Below are positions 23,041 to 36,579 of a stretch of 64,000 nucleotides of DNA, piece after piece. Position 1 is the stretch's first letter. Every line of letters starts with the position of its first letter. Source of the stretch: Polytrichum commune (lineage: Eukaryota > Streptophyta > Polytrichopsida > Polytrichales > Polytrichaceae); contig OX485806.1 in NCBI GenBank assembly GCA_950295325.1, positions 56,849,169 through 56,913,168 of the forward strand, written 5' to 3'. Both the position numbers and the translations under genes were made by a program. The notes beneath the pieces were generated by a model. The model saw only the letters and a list, made by a program, of their open reading frames with translations. It was not told the origin of the DNA and searched no databases.

Positions 23041-26000
23041 TCACACATGTAGGCTCTCGGAATTGAGAGCATCCAAAAAAACACAACCATTCAAGACGTC
23101 AATGAAAATTTAGAATGTGGTTCACACAAGTAGGCTCTCAGAACTGATAGCATCCAAAAAAACACAAAATTCAACACGTGAATGAAAGTTGAGAATGTGG
23201 TTCACACATGTAGGCTCTCGGAAGTGAGAGCATCCAAAACACACAACCATTCAACACGTGAATGAAAGTTTAGAATGTGGTTCACACATGCAGGCTCTCA
23301 GAAGTGAGAGCATCCAAAAAAACACAAAATTCAACACATGAATCAAAGTTGAGAATGTGGTTCACACATGTAGGCTTTCGGAATTGAGAGCATCGAAAAC
23401 ACACAACCATTCAACACGTGAATCAAAGTTGAGAATGTGGTTCACACATGCAGGCTCTCGGAATTGAAAGCATCCAAAACACACAACCATTTAACACGTG
23501 AATGAAAGTTTAGAATGTGGTTCACACATGCAGGCTCTCGGAATTGAAAGCATCCAAAACACACAACCATTCAACACGTGAATGAAAGTTTAGAATGTGG
23601 TTCACACATGCAGGCTCTCAGAACTGAGAGCATCCAAAAAAATACAAACTTCAACACCTGAATCAAATTTGAGAATGTGGTTCACACATGTAGGCTCTCG
23701 GAAGTGAGAGCATCCAAAAAAACACAAACTTCAACACGTGAATAAAAGTTGAGAATGTGGTTCACACATGTAGGCTCTCGGAAGTGAGAGCATCCAAAAC
23801 ACACAACCATTCAACACGTGAATGAAAGTTTAGAATGTGGTTCACACATGCAGGCTCTCAGAAGTGAGAGCATCCAAAAAAACACAAACTTCAACACATG
23901 AATCAAAATTGAGAATGTGGTTCACACATGTAGGCTCTCGGAAGTGAGATCATCTAATACACACAACCACTCAACACGTGACTCAAAGTTGAGAATGTGG
24001 TTCACACATGTAGGCTCTCGGAAGTGAGAGCCTCCAAAACACACAACCATTCAACACGTGAATCAAAGTTGAGAATGTGGTTCACACATGTAGGCTCTCG
24101 GAAGTGAGAGCCTCCAAAACACACAACCATTCAACACGTGAATCAAAGTTGAGAATGTGGTTCACACATGTAGGCTCTCGGAATTGAGAGCATCCAAAAA
24201 AACACAACCATTCAAGACATGAATGAAAATTTAGAATGTGGTTCACACATGGAGGCTCTCAGAATTGATAGCATCCAAAAAAACACAAACTGCAACACAT
24301 GAATCAAAGTTGAGAATGTGGTTCACACATGTAGGCTCTCAGAAGTGAGAGCATCCAAAACACACAACCATTCACCACGTGAATCAAAGTTGAGAATGTG
24401 GTTCACACATGTAGGCTCTCGGAAGTGAGAGCCTCCAAAACACACAACCATTCAACACGTGAATCAAAGTTGAGAATGTGGTTCACACATGTAGGCTCTC
24501 GGAAGTGAGAGCATCCAAAACACACAACCATTCAAGACGTGAATGAAAGTTTAGAATGTGGTTCACACATGCAGGCTCTCAGAAGTGAGAGCATCCAAAA
24601 AAACACAAACTGCAACACATGAATCAAAGTTGAGAATGTGGTTCACACATGTAGGCTCTCAGAAGTGAGAGCATCCAAAACACACAACCATTCAACACGT
24701 GAATCAAAGTTGAGAATGTGGTTCACACATGTAGGCTCTCGGAAGTGAGAGCGTCCAAAACACACAACCATTCACCACGTGAATCAAAGTTGAGAATGTG
24801 GTTCACACATGTAGGCTCTCGGAAGTGAGAGCATCCAAAAAAACACAACCATTCAAGACGTCAATGAAAATTTAGAATGTGGTTCACACATGTAGGCTCT
24901 CAGAACTGATAGCATCCAAAAAAACACAAAATTCAACACGTGAATGAAAGTTGAGAATGTGGTTCACACATGTAGGCTCTCGGAAGTGAGAGCGTCCAAA
25001 ACACACAACCATTCAACACGTGAATCAAAGTTGAGAATGTGGTTCACACATGTAGGCTCTCGGAAGTGAGAGCATCCAAAACACACAACCATTCAACACG
25101 TGAACCAAAGTTGAGAATGTGGTTCACACATGTAGGCTCTCGGAAGTGAGAGCATCCAAAACACACAACCATTCAACACGTGAATCAAAGTTGAGAATGT
25201 GGTTCACACATGCAGGCTCTCGGAATTGAAAGCATCGAAAAACCACAACCATTCAACACGTGAATCAAAGTTGAGAATGTGGTTCACACATGTAGGCTCT
25301 CGGAAGTGAGAGCATCCAAAACACACAACCATTCAACATGTGAATCAAAGTTGAGAATGTGGTTTACACATGTAGGCTCTCGGAAGTGAGAGCATCCAAA
25401 AAAACACAACCATTCAAGACGTGAATGAAAATTTAGAATGTCGTTCACACATTTAGGCTCTCAGAACTGATAGCATCCAAAAAAACACAAACTTCAACAC
25501 ATGAATCAAAGTTGAGAATGTGGTTCACACATGTAGGCTCTCGGAATTGAGAGCGTCCAAAACACACAACCATTCAACACGTGAATCAAAGTTGAGAATG
25601 TGGTTCACACATGTAGGCTCTCGGAAGTGAGAGCATCCAAAACACAGAACCATTCAAGACGTGAATGAAAGTTTAGAATGTGGTTCTCACATGCAGGCTC
25701 TGAAAAGTGAGAGCATCCAAAAAAACACAAACTCCAACACATGAATCAAAGTTGAGAATGTGGTTCACACATGTAGGCTCTCAGAAGTGAGAGCATCCAA
25801 AACACACAACCATTCAACACGTGAATCAAAGTTGAGAATGTGGTTCACACATGTAGGCTCTCGGAAGAAAGAGCGTCCAAAACACACAACCATTCACCAC
25901 GTGAATCAAAGTTGAGAATGTGGTTCACACATGTAGGTTGTCGGAAGTGAGAGCCTCCAAAACACACAACCATTCAACACGTGAATCAAAGTTGAGAATG

Positions 26001-26599
26001 TGGTTCACACATGTAGGCTCTCGGAAGTGAGAGCATCCAAAACACAAAACCATTCAACACGTGAATCACAGTTGAGAATCTGGTTCACACAAGTAGGCTC
26101 TCGGAAGTGAGAGCGTCCAAAACACACAACCATTCAACACGTGAACCAAAGTTGAGAATGTGGTTCACACATGTAGGCTCTCGGAAGTGAGAGCATCCAA
26201 AACACAAAACCATTCAACACGTGAATCACAGTTCAGAATGTGGTTCACACATGTAGGCTCTCGGAAGTGAGAGCGTCCAAAACACACAACCATTCAACAC
26301 GTGAATCAAAGTTGAGAATGTGGTTCACACATGTAGGCTCTCGGAAGTGAGAGCATCCAAAACACCAAACCATTCAACACGTGAATCACAGTTGAGAATC
26401 TGGTTCACACAAGTAGGCTCTCGGAAGTGAGAGCGTCCAAAACACACAACCATTCAACACGTGAATCAAAGTTGAGAATGTGGTTCACACATGTAGGCTC
26501 TCGGAATTGAGAGCATCCAAAAAATCACAACCATTCAAGACGTCAATGAAAATTTAGAATGTGGTTCACACATGTAGGCTCTCAGAACTGATAGCATCC
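23041..26599 (+). repeat. Satellite segment with one complete heptamer unit
   Basis: It contains a full 560-bp heptamer at about 23373-23932 followed by the private monomer GATCATCTAATACAC, which recurs at about 36196, 45959 and 47480. The rest mixes standard monomers with the AAAATTTAGAATG and CAAGACGTCAATG types. Confidence 0.8.
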
Positions 26600-29500
26600 A
26601 AAAAAACACAAAATTCAACACGTGAATGAAAGTTGAGAATGTGGTTCACACATGTAGGCTCTCGGAAGTGAGAGCGTCCAAAACACACAACCATTCAACA
26701 CGTGAATCAAAGTTGAGAATGTGGTTCACACATGTAGGCTCTCGGAAGTGAGAGCATCCAAAACACACAACCATTCAACACGTGAACCAAAGTTGAGAAT
26801 GTGGTTCACACATGTAGGCTCTCGGAAGTGAGAGCATCCAAAACACACAACCATTCAACACGTGAATCAAAGTTTAGAATGTGGTTCACACATGCAGGCT
26901 CTCGGAAGTGAGAGCGTCCAAAACACACAACCATTCAACACGTGAATCAAAGTTGAGAATGTGGTTCACACATGTAGGCTCTCGGAAGTGAGAGCCTCCA
27001 AAACACACAACCATTCAACACGTGAATCAAAGTTGAGAATGTGGTTCACACATGTAGGCTCTCGGAAGTGAGAGCATCCAAAACACACAACCATTCAACA
27101 CGTGAATCAAAGTTGAGAATGTGGTTCACACATGTAGGCTCTCGGAAGTGAGAGCCTCCAAAACAGACAACCATTCAACACGTGAATCAAAGTTGAGAAT
27201 GTGGTTCACACATGTAGGCTCTCGGAAGTCAGAGCATCCAAAACACACAACCATTCAACACGTGAACCAAAGTTGAGAATGTGGTTCACACATGTAGGCT
27301 CTCGGAAGTGAGAGCATCCAAAACACAAAAGCATTCAACACGTGAATCACAGTTCAGAATGTGGTTCACACATGTAGGCTCTCGGAAGTGAGAGCGTCCA
27401 AAACACACAACCATTCAACACGTGAATCAAAGTTGAGAATGTGGTTCACACATGCAGGCTCTCGGAAGCGAGAGCGTCCAAAACACACAACCATTCAACA
27501 CGTGAATCAAAGTTGAGAATGTGGTTCACACATGTAGGCTCTCGGAAGTGAGAGCGTCCAAAACACACAACCATTCAACACGTGAATCAAAGTTGAGAAT
27601 GTGGTTCACACATGTAGGCTCTCGGAAGTGAGAGCCTCCAAAACACACAACCATTCAACAGGTGAATCAAAGTTGAGAATGTGGTTCACACATGTAGGCT
27701 CTCGGAAGTGAGAGCGTCCAAAACACACAACCATTCAACACGTGAATCAAAGTTGAGAATGTGGTTCACACATGTAGGCTCTCGGAAGTGAGAGCCTCCA
27801 AAACACACAACCATTCAACACGTGAATCAAAGTTGAGAATGTGGTTCACACATGTAGGCTCTCGGAAGTGAGAGCCTCCAAAACACACAACCATTCAACA
27901 CGTGAATCAAAGTTGAGAATGTGGTTCACACATGTAGGCTCTCGGAAGTGAGAGCCTCCAAAACACACAACCATTCAACACGTGAACCAAAGTTGAGAAT
28001 GTGGTTCACACATGTAGGCTCTCGGAAGTGAGAGCATCCGAAACACAAAACCATTCAACACGTGAATCACAGTTCAGAATGTGGTTCACACATGTAGGCT
28101 CTCGGAAGTGAGAGCGTCCAAAACACACAACCATTCAACACGTGAATCAAAGTTGAGAATGTGGTTCACACATGTAGGCTCTCGGAAGTGAGAGCCTCCA
28201 AAACACACAACCATTCAACACGTGAATCAAAGTTGAGAATGTGGTTCACACATGTAGGCTCTCGGAAGTGAGAGCATCCAAAACACACAACCATTCAACA
28301 CGTGAATCAAAGTTGAGAATGTGGTTCACACATGTAGGCTCTCGGAAGTGAGAGCCTCCAAAACAGACAACCATTCAACACGTGAATCAAAGTTGAGAAT
28401 GTGGTTCACACATGTAGGCTCTCGGAAGTGAGAGCATCCAAAACACACAACCATTCAACACGTGAACCAAAGTTGAGAATGTGGTTCACACATGTAGGCT
28501 CTCGGAAGTGAGAGCATCCAAAACACAAAACCATTCAACACGTGAATCACAGTTCAGAATGTGGTTCACACATGTAGGCTCTCGGAAGTGAGAGCGTCCA
28601 AAACACACAACCATTCAACACGTGAATCAAAGTTGAGAATGTGGTTCACACATGCAGGCTCTCGGAAGCGAGAGCGTCCAAAACACACAACCATTCAACA
28701 CGTGAATCAAAGTTGAGAATGTGGTTCACACATGTAGGCTCTCGGAAGTGAGAGCGTCCAAAACACACAACCATTCAACACGTGAATCAAAGTTGAGAAT
28801 GTGGTTCACACATGTAGGCTCTCGGAAGTGAGAGCCTCCAAAACACACAACCATTCAACAGGTGAATCAAAGTTGAGAATGTGGTTCACACATGTAGGCT
28901 CTCGGAAGTGAGAGCGTCCAAAACACACAACCATTCAACACGTGAATCAAAGTTGAGAATGTGGTTCACACATGTAGGCTCTCGGAAGTGAGAGCCTCCA
29001 AAACACACAACCATTCAACACGTGAATCAAAGTTGAGAATGTGGTTCACACATGTAGGCTCTCGGAAGTGAGAGCGTCCAAAACACACAACCATTCAACA
29101 CGTGAATCAAAGTTGAGAATGTGGTTCACACATGTAGGCTCTCGGAAGTGAGAGCCTCCAAAACACACAACCATTCAACACGTGAACCAAAGTTGAGAAT
29201 GTGGTTCACACATGTAGGCTCTCGGAAGTGAGAGCATCCGAAACACAAAACCATTCAACACGTGAATCACAGTTCAGAATGTGGTTCACACATGTAGGCT
29301 CTCGGAAGTGAGAGCGTCCAAAACACACAACCATTCAACACGTGAATCAAAGTTGAGAATGTGGTTCACACATGCAGGCTCTCGGAAGTGAGAGCGTCCA
29401 AAACACACAACCATTCAACACGTGAATCAAAGTTGAGAATGTGGTTCACACATGTAGGCTCTCGGAAGTGAGAGCGTCCAAAACACACAACCATTCAACA

Positions 29501-32500
29501 CGTGAATCAAAGTTGAGAATGTGGTTCACACATGTAGGCTCTCGGAAGTGAGAGCCTCCAAAACACACAACCATTCAACACGTGAATCAAAGTTGAGAAT
29601 GTGGTTCACACATGTAGGCTCTCGGAAGTGAGAGCGTCCAAAACACACAACCATTCAACACGTGAATCAAAGTTGAGAATGTGGTTCACACATGTAGGCT
29701 CTCGGAAGTGAGAGCATCCGAAACACAAAACCATTCAACACGTGAATCACAGTTCAGAATGTGGTTCACACATGTAGGCTCTCGGAAGTGAGAGCGTCCA
29801 AAACACACAACCATTCAACACGTGAATCAAAGTTGAGAATGTGGTTCACACATGTAGGCTCTCGGAAGTGAGAGCCTCCAAAACACACAACCATTCAACA
29901 CGTGAATCAAAGTTGAGAATGTGGTTCACACATGTAGGCTCTCGGAAGTGAGAGCATCCAAAACACACAACCATTCAACACGTGAATCAAAGTTGAGAAT
30001 GTGGTTCACACATGTAGGCTCTCGGAAGTGAGAGCCTCCAAAACAGACAACCATTCAACACGTGAATCAAAGTTGAGAATGTGGTTCACACATGTAGGCT
30101 CTCGGAAGTCAGAGCATCCAAAACACACAACCATTCAACACGTGAACCAAAGTTGAGAATGTGGTTCACACATGTAGGCTCTCGGAAGTGAGAGCATCCA
30201 AAACACAAAACCATTCAACACGTGAATCACAGTTCAGAATGTGGTTCACACATGTAGGCTCTCGGAAGTGAGAGCGTCCAAAACACACAACCATTCAACA
30301 CGTGAATCAAAGTTGAGAATGTGGTTCACACATGCAGGCTCTCGGAAGTGAGAGCGTCCAAAACACACAACCATTCAACACGTGAATCAAAGTTGAGAAT
30401 GTGGTTCACACATGTAGGCTCTCGGAAGTGAGAGCATCCAAAACACACAACCATTCAACACGTGAATCAAAGTTGAGAATGTGGTTCACACATGTAGGCT
30501 CTCGGAAGTGAGAGCCTCCAAAACACACAACCATTCAACACGTGAATCAAAGTTGAGAATGTGGTTCACACATGTAGGCTCTCGGAAGTCAGAGCATCCA
30601 AAACACACAACCATTCAACACGTGAACCAAAGTTGAGAATGTGGTTCACACATGTAGGCTCTCGGAAGTGAGAGCATCCAAAACACAAAACCATTCAACA
30701 CGTGAATCACAGTTCAGAATGTGGTTCACACATGTAGGCTCTCGGAAGTGAGAGCGTCCAAAACACACAACCATTCAACACGTGAATCAAAGTTGAGAAT
30801 GTGGTTCACACATGCAGGCTCTCGGAAGCGAGAGCGTCCAAAACACACAACCATTCAACACGTGAATCAAAGTTGAGAATGTGGTTCACACATGTAGGCT
30901 CTCGGAAGTGAGAGCGTCCAAAACACACAACCATTCAACACGTGAATCAAAGTTGAGAATGTGGTTCACACATGTAGGCTCTCGGAAGTGAGAGCCTCCA
31001 AAACACACAACCATTCAACAGGTGAATCAAAGTTGAGAATGTGGTTCACACATGTAGGCTCTCGGAAGTGAGAGCGTCCAAAACACACAACCATTCAACA
31101 CGTGAATCAAAGTTGAGAATGTGGTTCACACATGTAGGCTCTCGGAAGTGAGAGCCTCCAAAACACACAACCATTCAACACGTGAATCAAAGTTGAGAAT
31201 GTGGTTCACACATGTAGGCTCTCGGAAGTGAGAGCGTCCAAAACACACAACCATTCAACACGTGAATCAAAGTTGAGAATGTGGTTCACACATGTAGGCT
31301 CTCGGAAGTGAGAGCATCCGAAACACAAAACCATTCAACACGTGAATCACAGTTCAGAATGTGGTTCACACATGTAGGCTCTCGGAAGTGAGAGCGTCCA
31401 AAACACACAACCATTCAACACGTGAATCAAAGTTGAGAATGTGGTTCACACATGTAGGCTCTCGGAAGTGAGAGCCTCCAAAACACACAACCATTCAACA
31501 CGTGAATCAAAGTTGAGAATGTGGTTCACACATGTAGGCTCTCGGAAGTGAGAGCATCCAAAACACACAACCATTCAACACGTGAATCAAAGTTGAGAAT
31601 GTGGTTCACACATGTAGGCTCTCGGAAGTGAGAGCCTCCAAAACAGACAACCATTCAACACGTGAATCAAAGTTGAGAATGTGGTTCACACATGTAGGCT
31701 CTCGGAAGTCAGAGCATCCAAAACACACAACCATTCAACACGTGAACCAAAGTTGAGAATGTGGTTCACACATGTAGGCTCTCGGAAGTGAGAGCATCCA
31801 AAACACAAAACCATTCAACACGTGAATCACAGTTCAGAATGTGGTTCACACATGTAGGCTCTCGGAAGTGAGAGCGTCCAAAACACACAACCATTCAACA
31901 CGTGAATCAAAGTTGAGAATGTGGTTCACACATGCAGGCTCTCGGAAGTGAGAGCGTCCAAAACACACAACCATTCAACACGTGAATCAAAGTTGAGAAT
32001 GTGGTTCACACATGTAGGCTCTCGGAAGTGAGAGCATCCAAAACACACAACCATTCAACACGTGAATCAAAGTTGAGAATGTGGTTCACACATGTAGGCT
32101 CTCGGAAGTGAGAGCCTCCAAAACAGACAACCATTCAACACGTGAATCAAAGTTGAGAATGTGGTTCACACATGTAGGCTCTCGGAAGTCAGAGCATCCA
32201 AAACACACAACCATTCAACACGTGAACCAAAGTTGAGAATGTGGTTCACACATGTAGGCTCTCGGAAGTGAGAGCATCCAAAACACAAAACCATTCAACA
32301 CGTGAATCACAGTTCAGAATGTGGTTCACACATGTAGGCTCTCGGAAGTGAGAGCGTCCAAAACACACAACCATTCAACACGTGAATCAAAGTTGAGAAT
32401 GTGGTTCACACATGCAGGCTCTCGGAAGCGAGAGCGTCCAAAACACACAACCATTCAACACGTGAATCAAAGTTGAGAATGTGGTTCACACATGTAGGCT

Positions 32501-35290
32501 CTCGGAAGTGAGAGCGTCCAAAACACACAACCATTCAACACGTGAATCAAAGTTGAGAATGTGGTTCACACATGTAGGCTCTCGGAAGTGAGAGCCTCCA
32601 AAACACACAACCATTCAACAGGTGAATCAAAGTTGAGAATGTGGTTCACACATGTAGGCTCTCGGAAGTGAGAGCGTCCAAAACACACAACCATTCAACA
32701 CGTGAATCAAAGTTGAGAATGTGGTTCACACATGTAGGCTCTCGGAAGTGAGAGCGTCCAAAACACACAACCATTCAACACGTGAATCAAAGTTGAGAAT
32801 GTGGTTCACACATGTAGGCTCTCGGAAGTGAGAGCGTCCAAAACACACAACCATTCAACACGTGAATCAAAGTTGAGAATGTGGTTCACACATGTAGGCT
32901 CTCGGAAGTGAGAGCCTCCAAAACACACAACCATTCAACACGTGAACCAAAGTTGAGAATGTGGTTCACACATGTAGGCTCTCGGAAGTGAGAGCATCCG
33001 AAACACAAAACCATTCAACACGTGAATCACAGTTCAGAATGTGGTTCACACATGTAGGCTCTCGGAAGTGAGAGCGTCCAAAACACACAACCATTCAACA
33101 CGTGAATCAAAGTTGAGAATGTGGTTCACACATGCAGGCTCTCGGAAGTGAGAGCGTCCAAAACACACAACCATTCAACACGTGAATCAAAGTTGAGAAT
33201 GTGGTTCACACATGTAGGCTCTCGGAAGTGAGAGCGTCCAAAACACACAACCATTCAACACGTGAATCAAAGTTGAGAATGTGGTTCACACATGTAGGCT
33301 CTCGGAAGTGAGAGCCTCCAAAACACACAACCATTCAACACGTGAATCAAAGTTGAGAATGTGGTTCACACATGTAGGCTCTCGGAAGTGAGAGCGTCCA
33401 AAACACACAACCATTCAACACGTGAATCAAAGTTGAGAATGTGGTTCACACATGTAGGCTCTCGGAAGTGAGAGCCTCCAAAACACACAACCATTCAACA
33501 CGTGAACCAAAGTTGAGAATGTGGTTCACACATGTAGGCTCTCGGAAGTGAGAGCATCCGAAACACAAAACCATTCAACACGTGAATCACAGTTCAGAAT
33601 GTGGTTCACACATGTAGGCTCTCGGAAGTGAGAGCGTCCAAAACACACAACCATTCAACACGTGAATCAAAGTTGAGAATGTGGTTCACACATGTAGGCT
33701 CTCGGAAGTGAGAGCCTCCAAAACACACAACCATTCAACACGTGAATCAAAGTTGAGAATGTGGTTCACACATGTAGGCTCTCGGAAGTGAGAGCATCCA
33801 AAACACACAACCATTCAACACGTGAATCAAAGTTGAGAATGTGGTTCACACATGTAGGCTCTCGGAAGTGAGAGCCTCCAAAACAGACAACCATTCAACA
33901 CGTGAATCAAAGTTGAGAATGTGGTTCACACATGTAGGCTCTCGGAAGTCAGAGCATCCAAAACACACAACCATTCAACACGTGAACCAAAGTTGAGAAT
34001 GTGGTTCACACATGTAGGCTCTCGGAAGTGAGAGCATCCAAAACACACAACCATTCAACACGTGAATCACAGTTCAGAATGTGGTTCACACATGTAGGCT
34101 CTCGGAAGTGAGAGCGTCCAAAACACACAACCATTCAACACGTGAATCAAAGTTGAGAATGTGGTTCACACATGCAGGCTCTCGGAAGCGAGAGCGTCCA
34201 AAACACACAACCATTCAACACGTGAATCAAAGTTGAGAATGTGGTTCACACATGTAGGCTCTCGGAAGTGAGAGCGTCCAAAACACACAACCATTCAACA
34301 CGTGAATCAAAGTTGAGAATGTGGTTCACACATGTAGGCTCTCGGAAGTGAGAGCCTCCAAAACACACAACCATTCAACAGGTGAATCAAAGTTGAGAAT
34401 GTGGTTCACACATGTAGGCTCTCGGAAGTGAGAGCGTCCAAAACACACAACCATTCAACACGTGAATCAAAGTTGAGAATGTGGTTCACACATGTAGGCT
34501 CTCGGAAGTGAGAGCCTCCAAAACACACAACCATTCAACACGTGAATCAAAGTTGAGAATGTGGTTCACACATGTAGGCTCTCGGAAGTGAGAGCGTCCA
34601 AAACACACAACCATTCAACACGTGAATCAAAGTTGAGAATGTGGTTCACACATGTGGGCTCTCGGAAGTGAGAGCCTCCAAAACACACAACCATTCAACA
34701 CGTGAACCAAAGTTGAGAATGTGGTTCACACATGTAGGCTCTCGGAAGTGAGAGCATCCGAAACACAAAACCATTCAACACGTGAATCACAGTTCAGAAT
34801 GTGGTTCACACATGTAGGCTCTCGGAAGTGAGAGCGTCCAAAACACACAACCATTCAACACGTGAATCAAAGTTGAGAATGTGGTTCACACATGTAGGCT
34901 CTCGGAAGTGAGAGCCTCCAAAACACACAACCATTCAACACGTGAACCAAAGTTGAGAATGTGGTTCACACATGTAGGCTCTCGGAAGTGAGAGCATCCA
35001 AAACACAAAACCATTCAACACGTGAATCACAGTTGAGAATGTGGTTCACACATGTAGGCTCTCGGAAGTGAGAGCGTCCAAAACACAAAACCATTCAACA
35101 CGTGAATCAAAGTTGAGAATGTGGTTCACACATGTAGGCTCTCGGAAGTGAGAGCATCCAAAACACCAAACCATTCAACACGTGAATCACAGTTGAGAAT
35201 CTGGTTCACACAAGTAGGCTATCGGAAGTGAGAGCGTCCAAAACACACAACCATTCAACACGTGAATCAAAGTTGAGAATGTGGTTCACA
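26600..35290 (+). repeat. Homogenised satellite core in strict 80-bp register
   Basis: About 109 consecutive monomers with no length change. They differ mostly at a few sites: A, G or C after GAGAGC; AACCAAAG versus AATCAAAG; CACAAAACC; CAGACAACC; GAAGTC; GAAGCG. The marker monomer with CACAGTTCAGAATG occurs at 27351, 28071, 28551, 29271, 29751, 30231, 30711, 31351, 31831, 32311, 33031, 33591, 34071 and 34791, so modules are 9, 6, 9, 6, 6, 6, 8, 6, 6, 9, 7, 6 and 9 monomers long. Confidence 0.93.
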
Positions 35291-36579
35291 CATGTAGGCT
35301 CTCGGAATTGAGAGCATCCAAAAAAACACAACCATTCAAGACGTCAATGAAAATTTAGAATGTGGTTCACACATGTAGGCTCTCAGAACTGATAGCATCC
35401 AAAAAAACACAAAATTCAACACGTGAATGAAAGTTGAGAATGTGGTTCACACATGTAGGCTCTCGGAAGTGAGAGCATCCAAAACACACAACCATTCAAC
35501 ACGTGAATGAAAGTTTAGAATGTGGTTCACACATGCAGGCTCTCAGAAGTGAGAGCATCCAAAAACACACAAAATTCAACACATGAATCAAAGTTGAGAA
35601 TGTGGTTCACACATGTAGGCTTTCGGAATTGAGAGCATCGAAAACACACAACCATTCAACACGTGAATCAAAGTTGAGAATGTGGTTCACACATGCAGGC
35701 TCTCGGAATTGAAAGCATCCAAAACACACAACCATTTAACACGTGAATGAAAGTTTAGAATGTGGTTCACACATGCAGGCTCTCGGAATTGAAAACATCC
35801 AAAACACACAACCATTCAACACGTGAATGAAAGTTTAGAATGTGGTTCACACATGCAGGCTCTCAGAACTGAGAGCATCCAAAAAAACACAAACTTCAAC
35901 ACCTGAATCAAATTTGAGAATTTGGTTCACACATGTAGGCTCTCGGAAGTGAGAGCATCCAAAAAAACACAAACTTCAACACGTGAATAAAAGTTGAGAA
36001 TGTGGTTCACACATGTAGGCTCTCGGAAGTGAGAGCATCCAAAACACACAGCCATTCAACACGTGAATGAAAGTTTAGAATGTGGTTCACACATGCAGGC
36101 TCTCAGAAGTGAGAGCATCCAAAAAAACACAAACTTCAACACATGAATCAAAATTGAGAATGTGGTTCACACATGTAGGCTCTCGGAAGTGAGATCATCT
36201 AATACACACAACCACTCAACACGTGACTCAAAGTTGAGAATGTGGTTCACACATGTAGGCTCTCGGAAGTGAGAGCCTCCAAAACACACAACCATTCAAC
36301 ACGTGAATCAAAGTTGAGAATGTGGTTCACACATGTAGGCTCTCGGAAGTGAGAGCCTCCAAAACACACAACCATTCAACACGTGAATCAAAGTTGAGAA
36401 TGTGGTTCACACATGTAGGCTCTCGGAAGTGAGAGCATCCAAAACACAAAACCATTCAACACGTGAATCACAGTTTAGAATGTGGTTCACACATGTAGGC
36501 TCTCGGAAGTGAGAGCGTCCAAAACACACAACCATTCAACACGTGAATCAAAGTTGAGAATGTGGTTCACACATGTAGG
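35291..36579 (+). repeat. Satellite segment copied from the 23-kb segment
   Basis: It begins with the AAGACGTCAATGAAAATTTAG monomer type, holds a heptamer at about 35618-36177 and then the GATCATCTAATACAC monomer at about 36196, the same order as at 23.06-23.99 kb, about 12.2 kb away. Confidence 0.85.
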
